DNA from: Oopsacas minuta
Taxonomy: Eukaryota > Porifera > Hexactinellida > Lyssacinosida > Leucopsacidae
Length of the DNA: 64,000 nt
Direction: 5' to 3'
NCBI GenBank assembly: GCA_024704765.1
Contig: JAKMXF010000077.1
Coordinates: 387,220-451,219, forward strand
Part shown: one piece after another, positions 37,511-49,544 of the stretch
How positions within the stretch are numbered: position 1 is the first letter of the stretch
Layout: each line of letters begins with the position of its first letter
The notes under the pieces: generated by a model
Database searches by the model: none
What the model saw: the letters and a program-made list of their open reading frames with translations, nothing else
Told to the model about the DNA's origin: nothing
Position numbers and translations under genes: made by a program

Positions 37511-39198
37511 TTAAAAGTGTTGAGAGTACGACTTCATTTTATATATCTTGTTGGGATTATCTCTGAAGAGCCTCCAACAGTAATCGGACATCATACCCTC
37601 ATTCCAGAAACCTTGGTATCGGGTTTCCATCTCTTGTATGTCTTGGTGGAATCTCTCACCCTGTTCATCACTTACAGTACCAAGGTTCTCAGGGAAAAAA
37701 TCAAGGTGAGAGTGCAAGAAGTGAAGTTTTAGCGACATGCGACAGCCCATCTTCTCGTATGCGTTAAGCAAGGTTTCCACTCCTTCTCTGTAGTTGGACG
37801 ACTTCTTATTGCCCAAAAGATTTTCACAAACCCATTTGAAAGAATTCCAAGCACTCATTTCTAATTCGGATAATGTCTTCTCGAAATGTGGATCTCTGGA
37901 TACTTGTCTGATTTGCGGTCCTACAAATACTCCCTCTTTTAACTTTGCCTCTCTTAGTTTCAGAAATTTGCCACCAAATGCAGAAATCCCGCAGAATTTG
38001 TTTTGCCCATTGTTTTAACGAATGTTTTCATTAATCCAAGTTTAATATGAAGTGGGGGTAAGAAAACTTTGTTTGGATCTACCAATGGCGAATGCTGTAA
38101 ATTAGTTTTCCCACTTCATAGGTTCTTTTCGGCCAATCACATTTTTTATAATGTTCACCAGTTGCTCGGCTGTCCCATAGACATAGGAAACAACAATACT
38201 TTGTAAAACCTTGTTGCAAGCCCATCAATATCCCGATTATCTTAAGATCACCGCAGATATTCCATATATGTGTTCTAGACTGTATTTGCCTCCAAAACTT
38301 CCTGCAAATTGACGAAGGTTTCTTTGAGATAGACGGAGTGAGCAATTGGAACGCCAGGCTTTAGATCTCCGTTATGCAACAGAACAGCTTTCAAACTGCG
38401 TTTTGACGAGTCGATGAAAAGGCGCCAATCAGAGGAACAATGTTCTTGTAATAGGGTTTGCATAGAGTCCTTTGATATCATTACAATAGCGCAGTGGACC
38501 ATCAGTGGTGTAGTATTGAGCGAGATCGAAATTTCGCTTGCGATAGTGGGATACTAGGACATCTTTGTCGAGTAGGTTTCTGTTTGAGCCTGGATGCAAG
38601 GAGTTCAGCTTTGTCTTTAGATAAGTTTAGATCCCTGGACAGGTTATTCAATTCTCCCTGTGTAAATGTTTGTGGCTCTAGTAATTCATCTTCTGGGACA
38701 TAATTAGCATCTGTAGAATCTGCATGAACATCTTCCATCATATCAGACCCGATTATAATTTGCTGTGGCTTGGGAATTGGGAATGGTAATGAGATGTCGT
38801 GTGGAATTGGCCTGCGAGCAGAATCCAAGTCTGGGTAACAAGAGCGTGCTTATTCTTGGCTGAGAATCCTGGAATGTCGATAAGGCAAAGTAACAATCAT
38901 CAAGGTGATTTTTCTGTTCCCTCCAGACCATGGGTATTGCAAATAGCATTGAAACTTTCCTTTTGTTCAACCAATCACGTAGTCCACTTGAACAAGAAGT
39001 GCATATGACATGTGGTGCCCACGACTTGTCTTGGTCACCAAGTGGACATTCGAAGTACAATTTGTATATGTTCTTTAATTGATTTGTGATTGGTCGTCTT
39101 TGTGATTTTACGCAAAAAGGACCACAAACGTAACAGAAATTGTCGGGATGAGTTCTACACTTACGATGCATGTTTATAATTGATTTGCTTGAATTCAA
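37511..39198 (-). pseudogene. Decayed member of a conserved arthropod/Hydra protein family of unknown function
   Basis: I recognise the family by its motifs but know of no assigned function. The start is ATG 39196-39198. The N-terminus is cysteine-rich (CRTHPDNFCYVCG, HVICTSCSSGLRDW), likely zinc-binding. It continues with GIPMVWREQKNHLDDCYF-like sequence (here AIPMVWREQKNHLDDCYF), LSRDLNLSKDKAELLASRLK, DWRLFIDSSKRSLKAVLLHN, ICGDLKIIGILMG, FTKYCCFLCLWDSRA, LPPLHIKLGLMK and MSAWNSFKWVCENLLGN. It ends in LHFLHSHLDFFPENLG and DEQGERFHQDI. The segments lie in at least five frame blocks (39198-38743, 38828-38502, 38502-38275, 38345-38079 and about 37990-37511) with stops near 38000. My recollection is that the family is high-copy in several genomes, which suggests it is transposon-encoded; that is inference. 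No flanking inverted repeats of its own were found. The lesions rule out function. Confidence 0.8.
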
Positions 39199-39199
39199 A

Positions 39200-40675
39200 T
39201 AAGTAGAGTCATTTATATTCCAGATAATAGAATTAAAATAGGCATGCTCATATAGTAATTTAGTAACTAGGTAATACTATACAATTGAAAAATGGGTATT
39301 GGATTTCAGAATAACTAGACGTGCTAGAGAAATTCTGATTGCAGATTGGAGTTCAGCATTCAAAAGTATGCTAAGATAAATGTATGTGATCTCTGATGAG
39401 AAATCTTTTTGAGTTGTGTTATCTATTTCTCCAAAATTGGAATCATCGCCAACTGTGCAAGGTGAAGCTGGAACATCCGAGACCGAAATATTAGGAAGTG
39501 AAAATTAAGCATGAGAATGTATAGAAGTAAATACGAACTCCAGAAATCAGAATATACGGACAACCCGATTATTAACTTGAATTTCCTCTACCCCTAGCCG
39601 TTTACAAACCCATCTGTATATACAATTTCGAACACTACATCGTAAAGTTTGATTCTCTACATCATTTTGCCGTTTGCTTCCATCGCTGATCTAGGAAATA
39701 TGGAATATATGTGCATCAATTATATATAATGCTATTGCTGTAAGTTTTTAAGTAATAAACAAATGTCGTATATGTTGAACACAAAGGTATTTTTGACCAA
39801 ATTGATTGAAGATATGGTAAAACTCGACATGAAAATAGGTTTTATAAAAATGTAATATCTAAGATCATGCATTATCAAAATGCTTTTTAAGAAAATGATT
39901 AAAAGTTGTTCTATTAGAATAGGATAGATATCTAGCTTATAAATTAAAACTCTCTGAGATAGCTAACAAATCTTGGCCCACCAGATTTTAGGGTTTGACA
40001 ATTGTGCTTACTCTGTTCTTCTATAGAGTTTGAATAGGATATTCAATTTCTCATAATAAACAAGTATAAAATACTAGCTTACCAACAACATATAAATAAT
40101 CTATATACTTCATTATTCTCATATCGGATTTCTCGTTTTCTATATTCACTATGTCGTATTACCAAAGTGGACCTCAACGGAAAAACAAGTTTACACGATT
40201 TAGTAAGGGGGAAGAATTCTCGTTGAATGAGGCAAGTGGCGCGCTTGAATTATTAATGTGAGGATGGCCGGTTATTCCTAAGAATTCTGCAAAATCATCA
40301 AAAGGAGGCGAAAGTTTTGTAGATATCCATAATCTATCTGATTGCACTATAAGTTATAATTATAAAGACAGCCCGTAGAGAGTGATCAAGAATACGATTA
40401 TTGTATGACAGAAGCTGCTCCTGTACAATGCCAGCATATCAAAGAAAATAATTTGTAAACTTTGTACTTTCAATGAGTCAACTGATCGAGTAGCATCATG
40501 GAATATACATAAGAAATCTTTGTTTGAAGCAAAGCTTTTACCAAATGCATAAAAGAATTGAACAAACATACACTGAATAGTGCATTATTGGATATAGAGT
40601 ATCGGATTGAGAAACAAGGGAAATTTCTATCTGATTATCCAGGAAGATATATCCCCCTCTCAAATCAGGAGTCTA
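39200..40675. other. Unassigned spacer inside the maT loop, right side
   Basis: Nothing recognisable between the decayed family gene and maT copy 2. Short minus-strand frames at 40360-40569 are unremarkable. Confidence 0.35.
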
Positions 40676-41993
40676 TAGGGTGTCCTGAAATCATTGTCAC
40701 CTTATAATAATTTTCTTAACTGACCATATATTGATTAGCACTAGTACGTATATGCCTTAATGCACTATTTCGTAAATTTTATGCAGTATTCATCTCTGTT
40801 TAGTGAAATATATTATAAAATTCATTTTCATTTTACTATATACTTTCAACTGATTAGCGTTATTATTATGAGCACTGAGGTTCGTACACGCGCAATAGGC
40901 ATGCTGGCAAGTGGACTAACTCAGAAGGTAGTTGCTAGTAGGATAGGGAAGGATATTCGCAGGGTCAAACGGTGGTGGAAGAGACTCACCAGCAACCAGA
41001 GCCTCGAACATAAACCTGATGCCAGTCGCCCATCTTTGCTGAATCCGATGGCCAAGATGATTATTGGCAAATCTCTTGGAAACGTCACCAATCCCCAAGA
41101 AGATTGAGTGCTAAACTGAAATCTAAGGGGTATTCTATATCTAAGAGAACTGTGCACTCATATTTATCCAAATCCCTGGAGTTAAGGCCTTCAAACGACC
41201 TAAACAGCCAAAATTGCCCGGAAAGCAAAAGGCAAACAGACTGGAATTCTGTCAAAAATACAGTGTGTAGTCAGTAGATGATTGGAAATGTATTCTCTGG
41301 ACAGATGAGTCACCCTTCGAACTTTTCCATTCATCCAATCATGAAAATGATCCTGTCTGGTGTCATAATTCTTCAGATGTTCTCCCTCAGGAAACGGCTA
41401 AATTCCCGCAGAAAATCATGGTGTGCGGCATGATGAGCTGTCAGGCACTATCAGAATTACACTTTGTGCGACCCAAACGAACTATGAATGCTTCTTATTA
41501 TGTATCTGAAATACTGACCAAAACCTATAAAGATGCACTAAACCGCAAACGAAAAACAGGGACAATACTCGAAAAGAGAATGATAGCAGACCCGTTGAAG
41601 GCCACATTGATGCAAGATGGTGCTCCACCCCACAGAGCCAACATTACTCAAGATTGGTGCAAAAACCAATTACCAAATTTCTGGGCTAAAGAGAAGTGGC
41701 CAGGTAACTCTCCAGACCTGAATCCCATTGATAATCTTTGGTCAATTCTCAACCAGAGACTTGACGATTTGTCTCAATCAAATAACCTAGAAAACCTTAA
41801 GAAATCTCTAAAATGGCCTGGTCCAACATTGATCCATCTTGTCTCGAGAATCTAGTTGCAGGGATGCCCAATAAAATCAGAAAATGTGTAGAATTGGAGG
41901 GTCGTTGTATTGGGAAATAAATGAATTCAACAGTGCACTGGTATTTTCTTATTCTTAACATAATGTAGGTGATTTTAATTTCTGGACACCCTG
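40676..41993 (+). mobile_element. maT element, inverted copy 2, 1318 bp
   Basis: Mirror image of 34651-35968. The left end reads TAGGGTGTCCTGAAATC (first base C to T) after TA 40674-40675. The right end closes in GGACACCCTG before TA 41994-41995. Relative to copy 1 I count five substitutions in the first 42 bp or so and four in the last 106 bp or so (at 41888, 41913, 41931 and 41973), with none seen between about 40718 and 41887. Confidence 0.94.
40868..41920 (+). pseudogene. maT (DD37D) transposase relic, copy 2
   Basis: The start is ATG 40868 (MSTEVRTRAIGMLASG); an in-frame upstream ATG at 40760 precedes the natural start seen in the family. The frames move in steps consistent with three single-base deletions: near 41077, near 41180 and near 41812. 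An in-frame TAG lies at 41268-41270, before the D1 motif WTDESPFELF. D2 is in MQDGAPPHRAN and D3 in SPDLNPIDNLW. The intended stop is TAA 41918-41920. The lesions are the same as in the 34724-35776 copy, so both come from one already-dead sequence or have been homogenised since. Confidence 0.92.
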
Positions 41994-41995
41994 TA

Positions 41996-43465
41996 TGTGA
42001 ACAACTACATATCTTCCGCATGGTTAATTGCACGTCAGAGAAGTCGTTAAGTGAAGCTGATAGAGCTATAGAACTCAATGATGCGATTAAAACTGACGAT
42101 ATTATGAAAATCTCGTCGATAAGTCAAGTACTATGGAGAAATTAGTATTACTTACCCTACTGAAACATTGCTAATGAATTATATAATAACTATCATAGGC
42201 ATCAGACAATCAATTTTGTGGTTATCAACGTTGTATAATCTGATTATCCCATGTATATAATTCTCTGCGAAATTTGTGATAATTATCATTCAGAACAGAC
42301 CATTTAAAGTTGCGGGGCCAAGGTTCGAAATGGGTGAAAACTTGGTACAGGATATTTCTAATATTATAATTCCGATCTCGTAGCTTAAATAGTAAAAATG
42401 GGTGTTGGCAACTTGCAAACCAAAGAAACCCTTGGATTAAATCCGGTTACCATAACAATAGAGGTGCCGCACGGTAATGTTTCTAAATTGTCAACAAGTA
42501 CATTCCAAAGCTATCTTATACAGGATACATTTCTTGCTCATCAATACACATCATAGAATGAATGATAGATGTATTTCATTACTTCAGTACTGTTGATATC
42601 GTAAAATAAAACTCTATTGATTATATATCTGAATAAATATGAACAGCTGTATATCCAGCTTCTTTACCTGAAGATAATTGAGGTTTGTGACCAGCTTCAC
42701 AGTCCACAATACAGCTCTACAATGAATATACTGGTACACAGTGGCGTAACTTGCTAGCATGCGAGTGAATCCAAGAGAGAGGGAGGAGGACGTATTCACC
42801 ACTTTGGAGTAATGTGGGATTATTTAAAGGAATTTAGCGCTGATTTACTACCAGGTCACACGATTAGAAGATTTGTTATGGATCTATACTCTTGAATGCA
42901 GGGCCAGCGTTCCCCCAACTTCCAAGCTAACACATTAGGCTCATAATTAATTTTCTATTCTAAAGCTAGTGTTGTTGACTATCGGAACCATACCATCAAA
43001 GCTAAACTCCTATTTATGCACCATCGAACTTCGCAGAATCTAAGTTACTTTTACTATAGTAAAGAAAGTACCACGATTGATGATTTCGTAGATCAAGCTG
43101 AGGATCTTGAAACCAACTTGTTCTTAGAACCGGTGGTCTCATACTCGAAATCAACAGTATATTAATATTTGTGGTTAAAATCCCCAACAATGTTACAATC
43201 CCACACTTATGGAAACAACATTTTCTTAAGTCAGTATTCATGAATCAGGGATTCGATTCATAAGCACGTTATACAGTGGAACGCCGCTTGACGGGCACTC
43301 TAGAATAGTGGCCACTTCGATATTCCGGTCACATTTTAGAGTCCCATTCCTTTGCACTTAACAAAAATTTATTCCAGAATTACAGATGGGAAAATTACGG
43401 GTACGAATTTCGATCCGAAGAGTGACCATAATTCCCAGAATCCATCGTAATTGTAAATGATATCC
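41996..43465. other. Unassigned region with one pogo-like terminus
   Basis: At 43274, after TA, the sequence CAGTGGAACGCCGCTTGACG resembles the left end of the MITE at 21903. No matching right end was found, so it is a probable solo end. Otherwise nothing recognisable. Confidence 0.4.
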
Positions 43466-43469
43466 CCTT

Positions 43470-43760
43470 TTCATTAATGAACAATATTTCATTACACTGG
43501 TCCACAGCAAATTTCTTGCCTGAACAAAGTATATTAGTCCATGATATATCAGCTATCATGATCCCGATAATATAGTACGTTTCGCTCAATTACCTCTAGT
43601 TGTTCAAGTATTTACATTACAATTTTGGAATATTTCTGGATATTTTCGGAGAAATAGAAAAAAGTAAATCAATTATATACTTAATGCTAACTCACTCGTC
43701 AAGTATGCATCATCTACTGTTTTCAATCATATTTAGCTAAGCGATTGGAACCACTATATT
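43470..43760 (+). repeat. Diverged dispersed repeat, partner of 33.7-34.1 kb
   Basis: Carries the same ordered landmarks as the copy at 33725-34060, with scattered substitutions and small indels. Confidence 0.5.
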
Positions 43761-43931
43761 TCATTGGCTAGAACTTCACAAATGTCGGATAAGGTTAGAC
43801 CAACATAAATGCAGTCATTCTATACAGCTGCTTTTATGAATTGACTAACTTCAAATAGTTAATGAGTATATATTCTGCAGAAAAGTATTGGATTTGTTAA
43901 GTATATTCCGTAATATTGTGAAATCGGAGGG

Positions 43932-44235
43932 ACTAAATGGATTAAGGATAGTGGATTAAATGGATTTGAAATCCCTACAATCCATCAATCCATGGATTTT
44001 GGTTGGATTTGGATTGACAATATTCAACGTCTATGGAATTGAAACGGATTTGGATTACACAAGTAATCCACCAAATCCACGAATCCATGGATTTTACGGA
44101 CCTGATGGATCACATGGATTTCATGGGATCTGATGGATTCATGGATAGAATATTGAAATGATATCAATTTTACATCCGATTTTGTACTGGATTTGGATAC
44201 ATATTCCGTAATGTAATGGATTATGGATTGGGCGA
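43932..44235. repeat. Dense GGATT/ATCC motif cluster
   Basis: About 300 bp is packed with GGATTTGGATT, ATCCATGGATT and GGATTCATGGAT variants on both strands. The density is far above background. Short palindromic motif arrays like this occur in the subterminal regions of hAT elements, and the ATCCATGGAT core also occurs in both subterminal regions of the hAT at 59345. No terminal repeat pair could be identified here. Confidence 0.6.
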
Positions 44236-44239
44236 AGAA

Positions 44240-47200
44240 ATTCTAAGGGTTGTCAAAACACTGAAACCGTAAAATAATTTTATTAGCCAGAAATTTGTGG
44301 ATTTATGAGTTCTGTTGATACAGATTCACAGGATATGAACGAAACAGATGATAAAAGCAGTGGTTTGGAATCAGTATATTTATATTGACTCATGCCGATT
44401 GTGAGTGGGGTCAATTGTCCAGCACCTTTGAAATTTCTAATCTATTAAAACTATACTGCCAATCGATTCGCAGAAAATGGCAAAAATTCCGCTGAATAAG
44501 CATACTTAACGAAAGAGTTAGCATTGAACAAATATATACAGAATTTGAAAAAATACTTGAATTATGAACAAATATGCAAATAAATGATCAAAATAACAAA
44601 AACTGGAGGTAATAGAGAGAAACGGACTATATTATTGGGATCAAGATAACCGGTATTTCATGGGGGAGTATATTTTGTTAAGGCAACCCATGCTATTTGA
44701 CTAAGATTATGCAAGATATTACTAAAAGTTTGTATTAATCCAGCTAGTGGGAATTACTAAAAGATCAACATTCGGAATATAACATCAAAAATATGCAATG
44801 AATTCATATTATTTATCAGTTATATCTAGCCGAATACTGTTGTATTGGGAATGTGAGTTCATTATTCATATTGGGGACATAATTTTTGTTCAATTATTAA
44901 CATGTTCATGATTTTAGTTGGGTTAGTGTCAAGCATGTTGTCTAGCATTGTCTGGGAGTTAATCCACAATTTGAGTTTAGGGATTTAGACTCCCTCTAAC
45001 AGTGTTTTGAATTATTTGTATGTGAACTGTTAACAAAGGAATCTGAATTTTGTAATATTATCTTTGTTCATTTGTATGTAAACAATGTGCTAATATATTT
45101 AATCTTTTTAACCGATTACTCCAGAAGTGTTAAGTCCATGATGAAAAGTAATCATATAACTCACAACCTCGTGTGAATCAATATCCTTAAAAACGATATC
45201 TTAGTACATTTAACATCATAAAATAGCACATTTTCCAAGCAGTATTCGGTTAAGAGAAAATTCCGAGATGAAGTCTAATTTCAAAAGATGATTAAAATTC
45301 AATAGGCCAAAAGTCCATTTTTCCACCAAAATCGGCAAATTGGTACATCTCTTTGTTAAAATGGTCGCAGATTACCCAAAATGTTATAATTATTGTATTA
45401 GAACCAGATTGGAATTATTGCTGATATTTGTCAATGAACCTAGGCTAATTCATAGATTCAATTTTCAAATTTGGGATAGTACCGCTTTCGGCAGATAAGT
45501 TATTGACATTAGAAGAGTCTCTAATGAATTTGAAAATATTCAATTAGATTGACACCAAATTAGTATTCTGCGTCAAAAATTATAATTTGCCATGAATTCT
45601 TCTTATTGAATTGCATATTGAGTGAATTCCAAATATAACTGCTTCGATATTTGGTAAACGAGGATGGTCTAATAGATTAACTATACCAAGGAGTAAATTT
45701 CTGTATAATTCAGGAACCAATTTTCCACAAAACTGAAGGGCAAAGCTCCCTATTATTTAAAAAAGGAGGACGGTTTAACCGAAGTCTACCTCTTAACCTT
45801 TGCAACTACTGCAAAATGCGTTCTAAAAAGGCCCAAAATGACTGCTACATCACACAGATACTCTCATAATTAATCCATTATAACCATGAGGGCTGAAGTG
45901 TTACATTCGTAAAGAAAAGGGCAATAAAAAGTTAGCATTACTTCTTAAACAATTCCGGCATCAAAAATATAAGATTCTAGCACCTTTTGATGTCATAAAA
46001 TCAAACATTTTCCTAGCAGAAATCTGTAAAAACAGCGTCTCCTGATTCAATACGGGAATGTCAAATGGATCGTGATCCTTTTGTATGCACAGAAATTTAT
46101 TCAGATCTCATATATTACAAATAATTTGAACACGAACTAACCAAAGTGCTGTTTAATGAAGGGATTACTCACTTTAACGACAGTTGGCATTCAAACAGAT
46201 CGAAACAGTAATACATAGAAGGTCCAAATGCACCAATCAACTTGTGCATAATACATCAGCCCACACCCAGAAGAACCATAACACTAATCCCATCTTCATA
46301 ACATTAACCTTTACACTCAAAGGTCCCTAATACAGTATACTAAGTTGGATCAGGTCATCTGGACCAAGAAAAAAGGTGTCAATAAGCAAATTAATTATAA
46401 TAGTTGTAGTATCCTCCTTTTGGGTACTGCCAGGTATCTGAGCGAGTCATAAATGAGAGAAGATATTAACCAAGAGGGGAAGTTCTGCTTAAGTTATATG
46501 TATCTACTCTCTTGAATATTTCTAAGCAACAATGGAATCCTGTGGAAGATAATGTACTTGCAAGTATTTAGCAACATTAATGGTGCAGGACCACCAATGA
46601 TAGGATATCCGGGTGCATTTTAAAAACTCATATTGTGATATTAATCAGATATAAGAGAAAGGGGATAAACACTGTACCAATCATTTTTATTCAAGTATGA
46701 TTATATAAATTTTGTATTTTGGGAAGAAAAATTTAGTACATCTTAACCCATTGTACGTGGAATCTGAGTACATATTAACCAATCATGCATAATGAATTAG
46801 ATAGGAGATAATCTCAGTTATTTCGACAATTAAGCCTTATCTGAGTTCCATTGTATATATTCTAACATCACTAAAGAGAGTGATTAACAAACATGATATA
46901 AAGCGCTAAACTCTCATTTGGTATGAAACTCCAATGTTACAGATACAAGATGCCGAGTCTATAGATCGTTCTTAGGAAGAAGTATTTGTCTGTGAGCTAC
47001 AATTAGCTGGTAAAGCAACTGTATTTAGAGGAGACTTAAATAGTAGGCTACTAGGGTACATTAGCGTAAATTCTTAACATCAATTTATGCCATCAATTTT
47101 TACAATATATTTTTGAGGTTAATATGTATAACTTCATTGCTGTATCCTATGTGTATACATCCGTTATATAAATGACAGAGGCTATTTCACTAATCTATTG

Positions 47201-47935
47201 AATTAAAGAGGCATACTATTGTTCATCTACATGCCGACCAAGCAAAGTGAGTGTGCTGAATTTGAATATATCGTTCATTTTCTTCAGGAACGAAAGGTTT
47301 AATCAGATATTACGGATACAATAAAGTGAAAAGTTTGTAGAAATTTCTCTCGCCCATAAGCTATCCTGTTGCCAGCAAATTTGTTTTCACTAGTTTCAAC
47401 CCTGAATTTTAGTATGTATTCCTGTCAAGTCATATAAGCATTATATTAAATGTACAAAAGCCGCGAAATTGTCCAACATATGAAATTTTGTCAAATTCAA
47501 TTCTCATTCCTACGTTGCCATGGTACAATACAGTGTAATTACATTGTCATTGAACACCAATATAACGCAGTAATTATTCATATATACAGCATATTTCGGG
47601 TAGTGTACAAGTTCATTAACTTGATAACCTATTGAACCTCTACATATTAATTTCAAGATGGTTGAAGCAACAATATTATCTGAAACCTCGAAAATACGGC
47701 TTGATTTGGCTACCATATTGAAGGTTTATGACTATGATATCAATCAAACAGCAAATTACTAAATCCCGGAGAAGACAAAAGACATCTTGTATACTCTCTA
47801 ATGTCAGAAAGACTAGGAAATGAATTGAGAACTCAGTTGGTGAGTGGTGGAGTGCAAGTATTCCATGGATCCTTGTTAAACCCAAGATCACTCAGTCATT
47901 TCTTCCTGTATCAGGCTGTGATTTAGAAAGCAATG
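44240..47935. other. Long AT-rich region without recognisable features
   Basis: Stops are frequent in all frames and I saw no transposon ends. Composition resembles the other empty stretches. Confidence 0.4.
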
Positions 47936-47940
47936 TTATA

Positions 47941-49541
47941 TTGGTTCAAAATGTAGAGAGGAGGAAATCAATTCATGACATTCAAGTTCGTTCTAAAATG
48001 ATCAGGCTTATTCAGACTGGGATACTTACTTCCATCCGTCAGTTAGCACAACTTGAAAATATTTCTGTTATTCGGCACGTTGCTCTTCCCTTGAATATCG
48101 TATGTGTAGACCCAATTGGTTTCAAAGGCATCACAAATATCGCCTGGAAAATCCATACTGAAGAATCGATCTCAAGCCTCGGTAACAGCTTCACCAGAAA
48201 AAATAACATTCTTAGCAGATCAACTTAAGGTGGGTAAGGAAAATGGAGAGATCCAAATATAATCTCCAATCAGAAGGCCTCGGTTTTGCATCTTGGGAAA
48301 ATTAGTGAAATTAGAAAGTCAATTGTTCTCACAATGGACTTGTATCCAAATGTTTCTCATCCTATTGAGGTCTATATATCTTACTCATCACATGAAATTT
48401 GTCTCTTTGACCGGTTCTTAAAAGAATGTGTGATAAATTTTCGTCCACCATACTTCTATACATTAACTCTCAAAATCAAGCATGGACTGGGTGCATATTA
48501 AATTCCTCTCCTGGGTTATTATCAGACTTGAATATGGACCGATCAAATTGTATTGTCTTCATGGTTTCACCCCTTCGGGTAATAGATCGATTCAGGAATG
48601 TTCTGTGGGAAAATATGAACCCTAACTCGTCTTTTTCAAACCAACCAGTAGGACTTATTTGCCAAAACAAGACTATCGCCACTTTGATAGAATTGAGCAT
48701 GTTACTAAACCCAAAATTGTTTCACTTAATAAGAATGGTTCTGATCACCTAAATTGCCATGTTAAAGTAGAAGTCAAAGCTTCAATGTTATAGGGCTAAA
48801 CCTTAGCAAAGATGACAGGTAAAGGAGGAGCGCCAGGTACTTCCTGCAAAGCAACCCGAAGTGATACGGATAGTACTACAAAAGTTGTTGCGGGTTTCTT
48901 TTGGATTATTCTATAGAGGATATCGAGGAGGTAATCCGTCAATTAACCTCTGATGGAAAAGAGCTGAGAGGTTCCAATACAAAGCAACGGTATGGGATTA
49001 CACACGAACCACCAGGTCGCATTGATATTTTCCGGTAGCACCTAAACATTCTCATCTAAGGATTTTAGATTGGTTCTTCAACCTCATCTACCGAGTTCAG
49101 GCAGGAAAATCTAGGTGGACTGAGAACCAAATGTTGCGAGATTATAGAGGTTTAGTATGCGCGTGTATCCATGAGCTTACGAACTTATTACTCGACCAAC
49201 CAGGAGGAAGTGAGAACACAAGCACTGGTAACAAAGCTAAAGCATTTTTTCATATACAAAACCGTATTTTGGATCGCTTATCGTTCGTACCAAATGTTTA
49301 TCGAGATGGTCCATCAGAGATTCCCAAGAATTTATCCGCATTACTCAGAGTTGCTATTAATAGTCTAGTTGTCGATGTAGACTCATTTCGTGTGTTAAGT
49401 CCAGAAACCTACTTACTGATCGTACAAACCTTTCCCTGGGCCTCCATTAGCAATACACTACAGAAATCTTTGGCTCATGCCTATCAGTTAATTGAGAGAA
49501 ATGACAGAGTAGAATGTGTAGTCTCTTTGAAGAAGGGCTAG
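47941..49541 (+). pseudogene. Decayed protein-coding sequence of unknown function, several frames
   Basis: Three plus-strand segments look like remnants of one protein. 47941-48228 contains RSKMIRLIQTGILTSIRQLAQL. 48286-48501 follows. 49131-49541 is the best preserved and contains GNKAKAFFHIQNRILDRL, AINSLVVDVDSF and LSPETYLLIVQTFPWASISN, and ends at a TAG after VSLKKG. The 49131-49541 block resembles the C-terminal part of an arthropod repeat-family protein I know only as uncharacterised (GN-x-A-x-x-FF, later a W-x-x-x-x-x-x-x-K-x-L-x-H-x segment). No function is claimed. Stops between the blocks show it is dead. The first block may belong to something else. Confidence 0.5.
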
Positions 49542-49544
49542 AAG

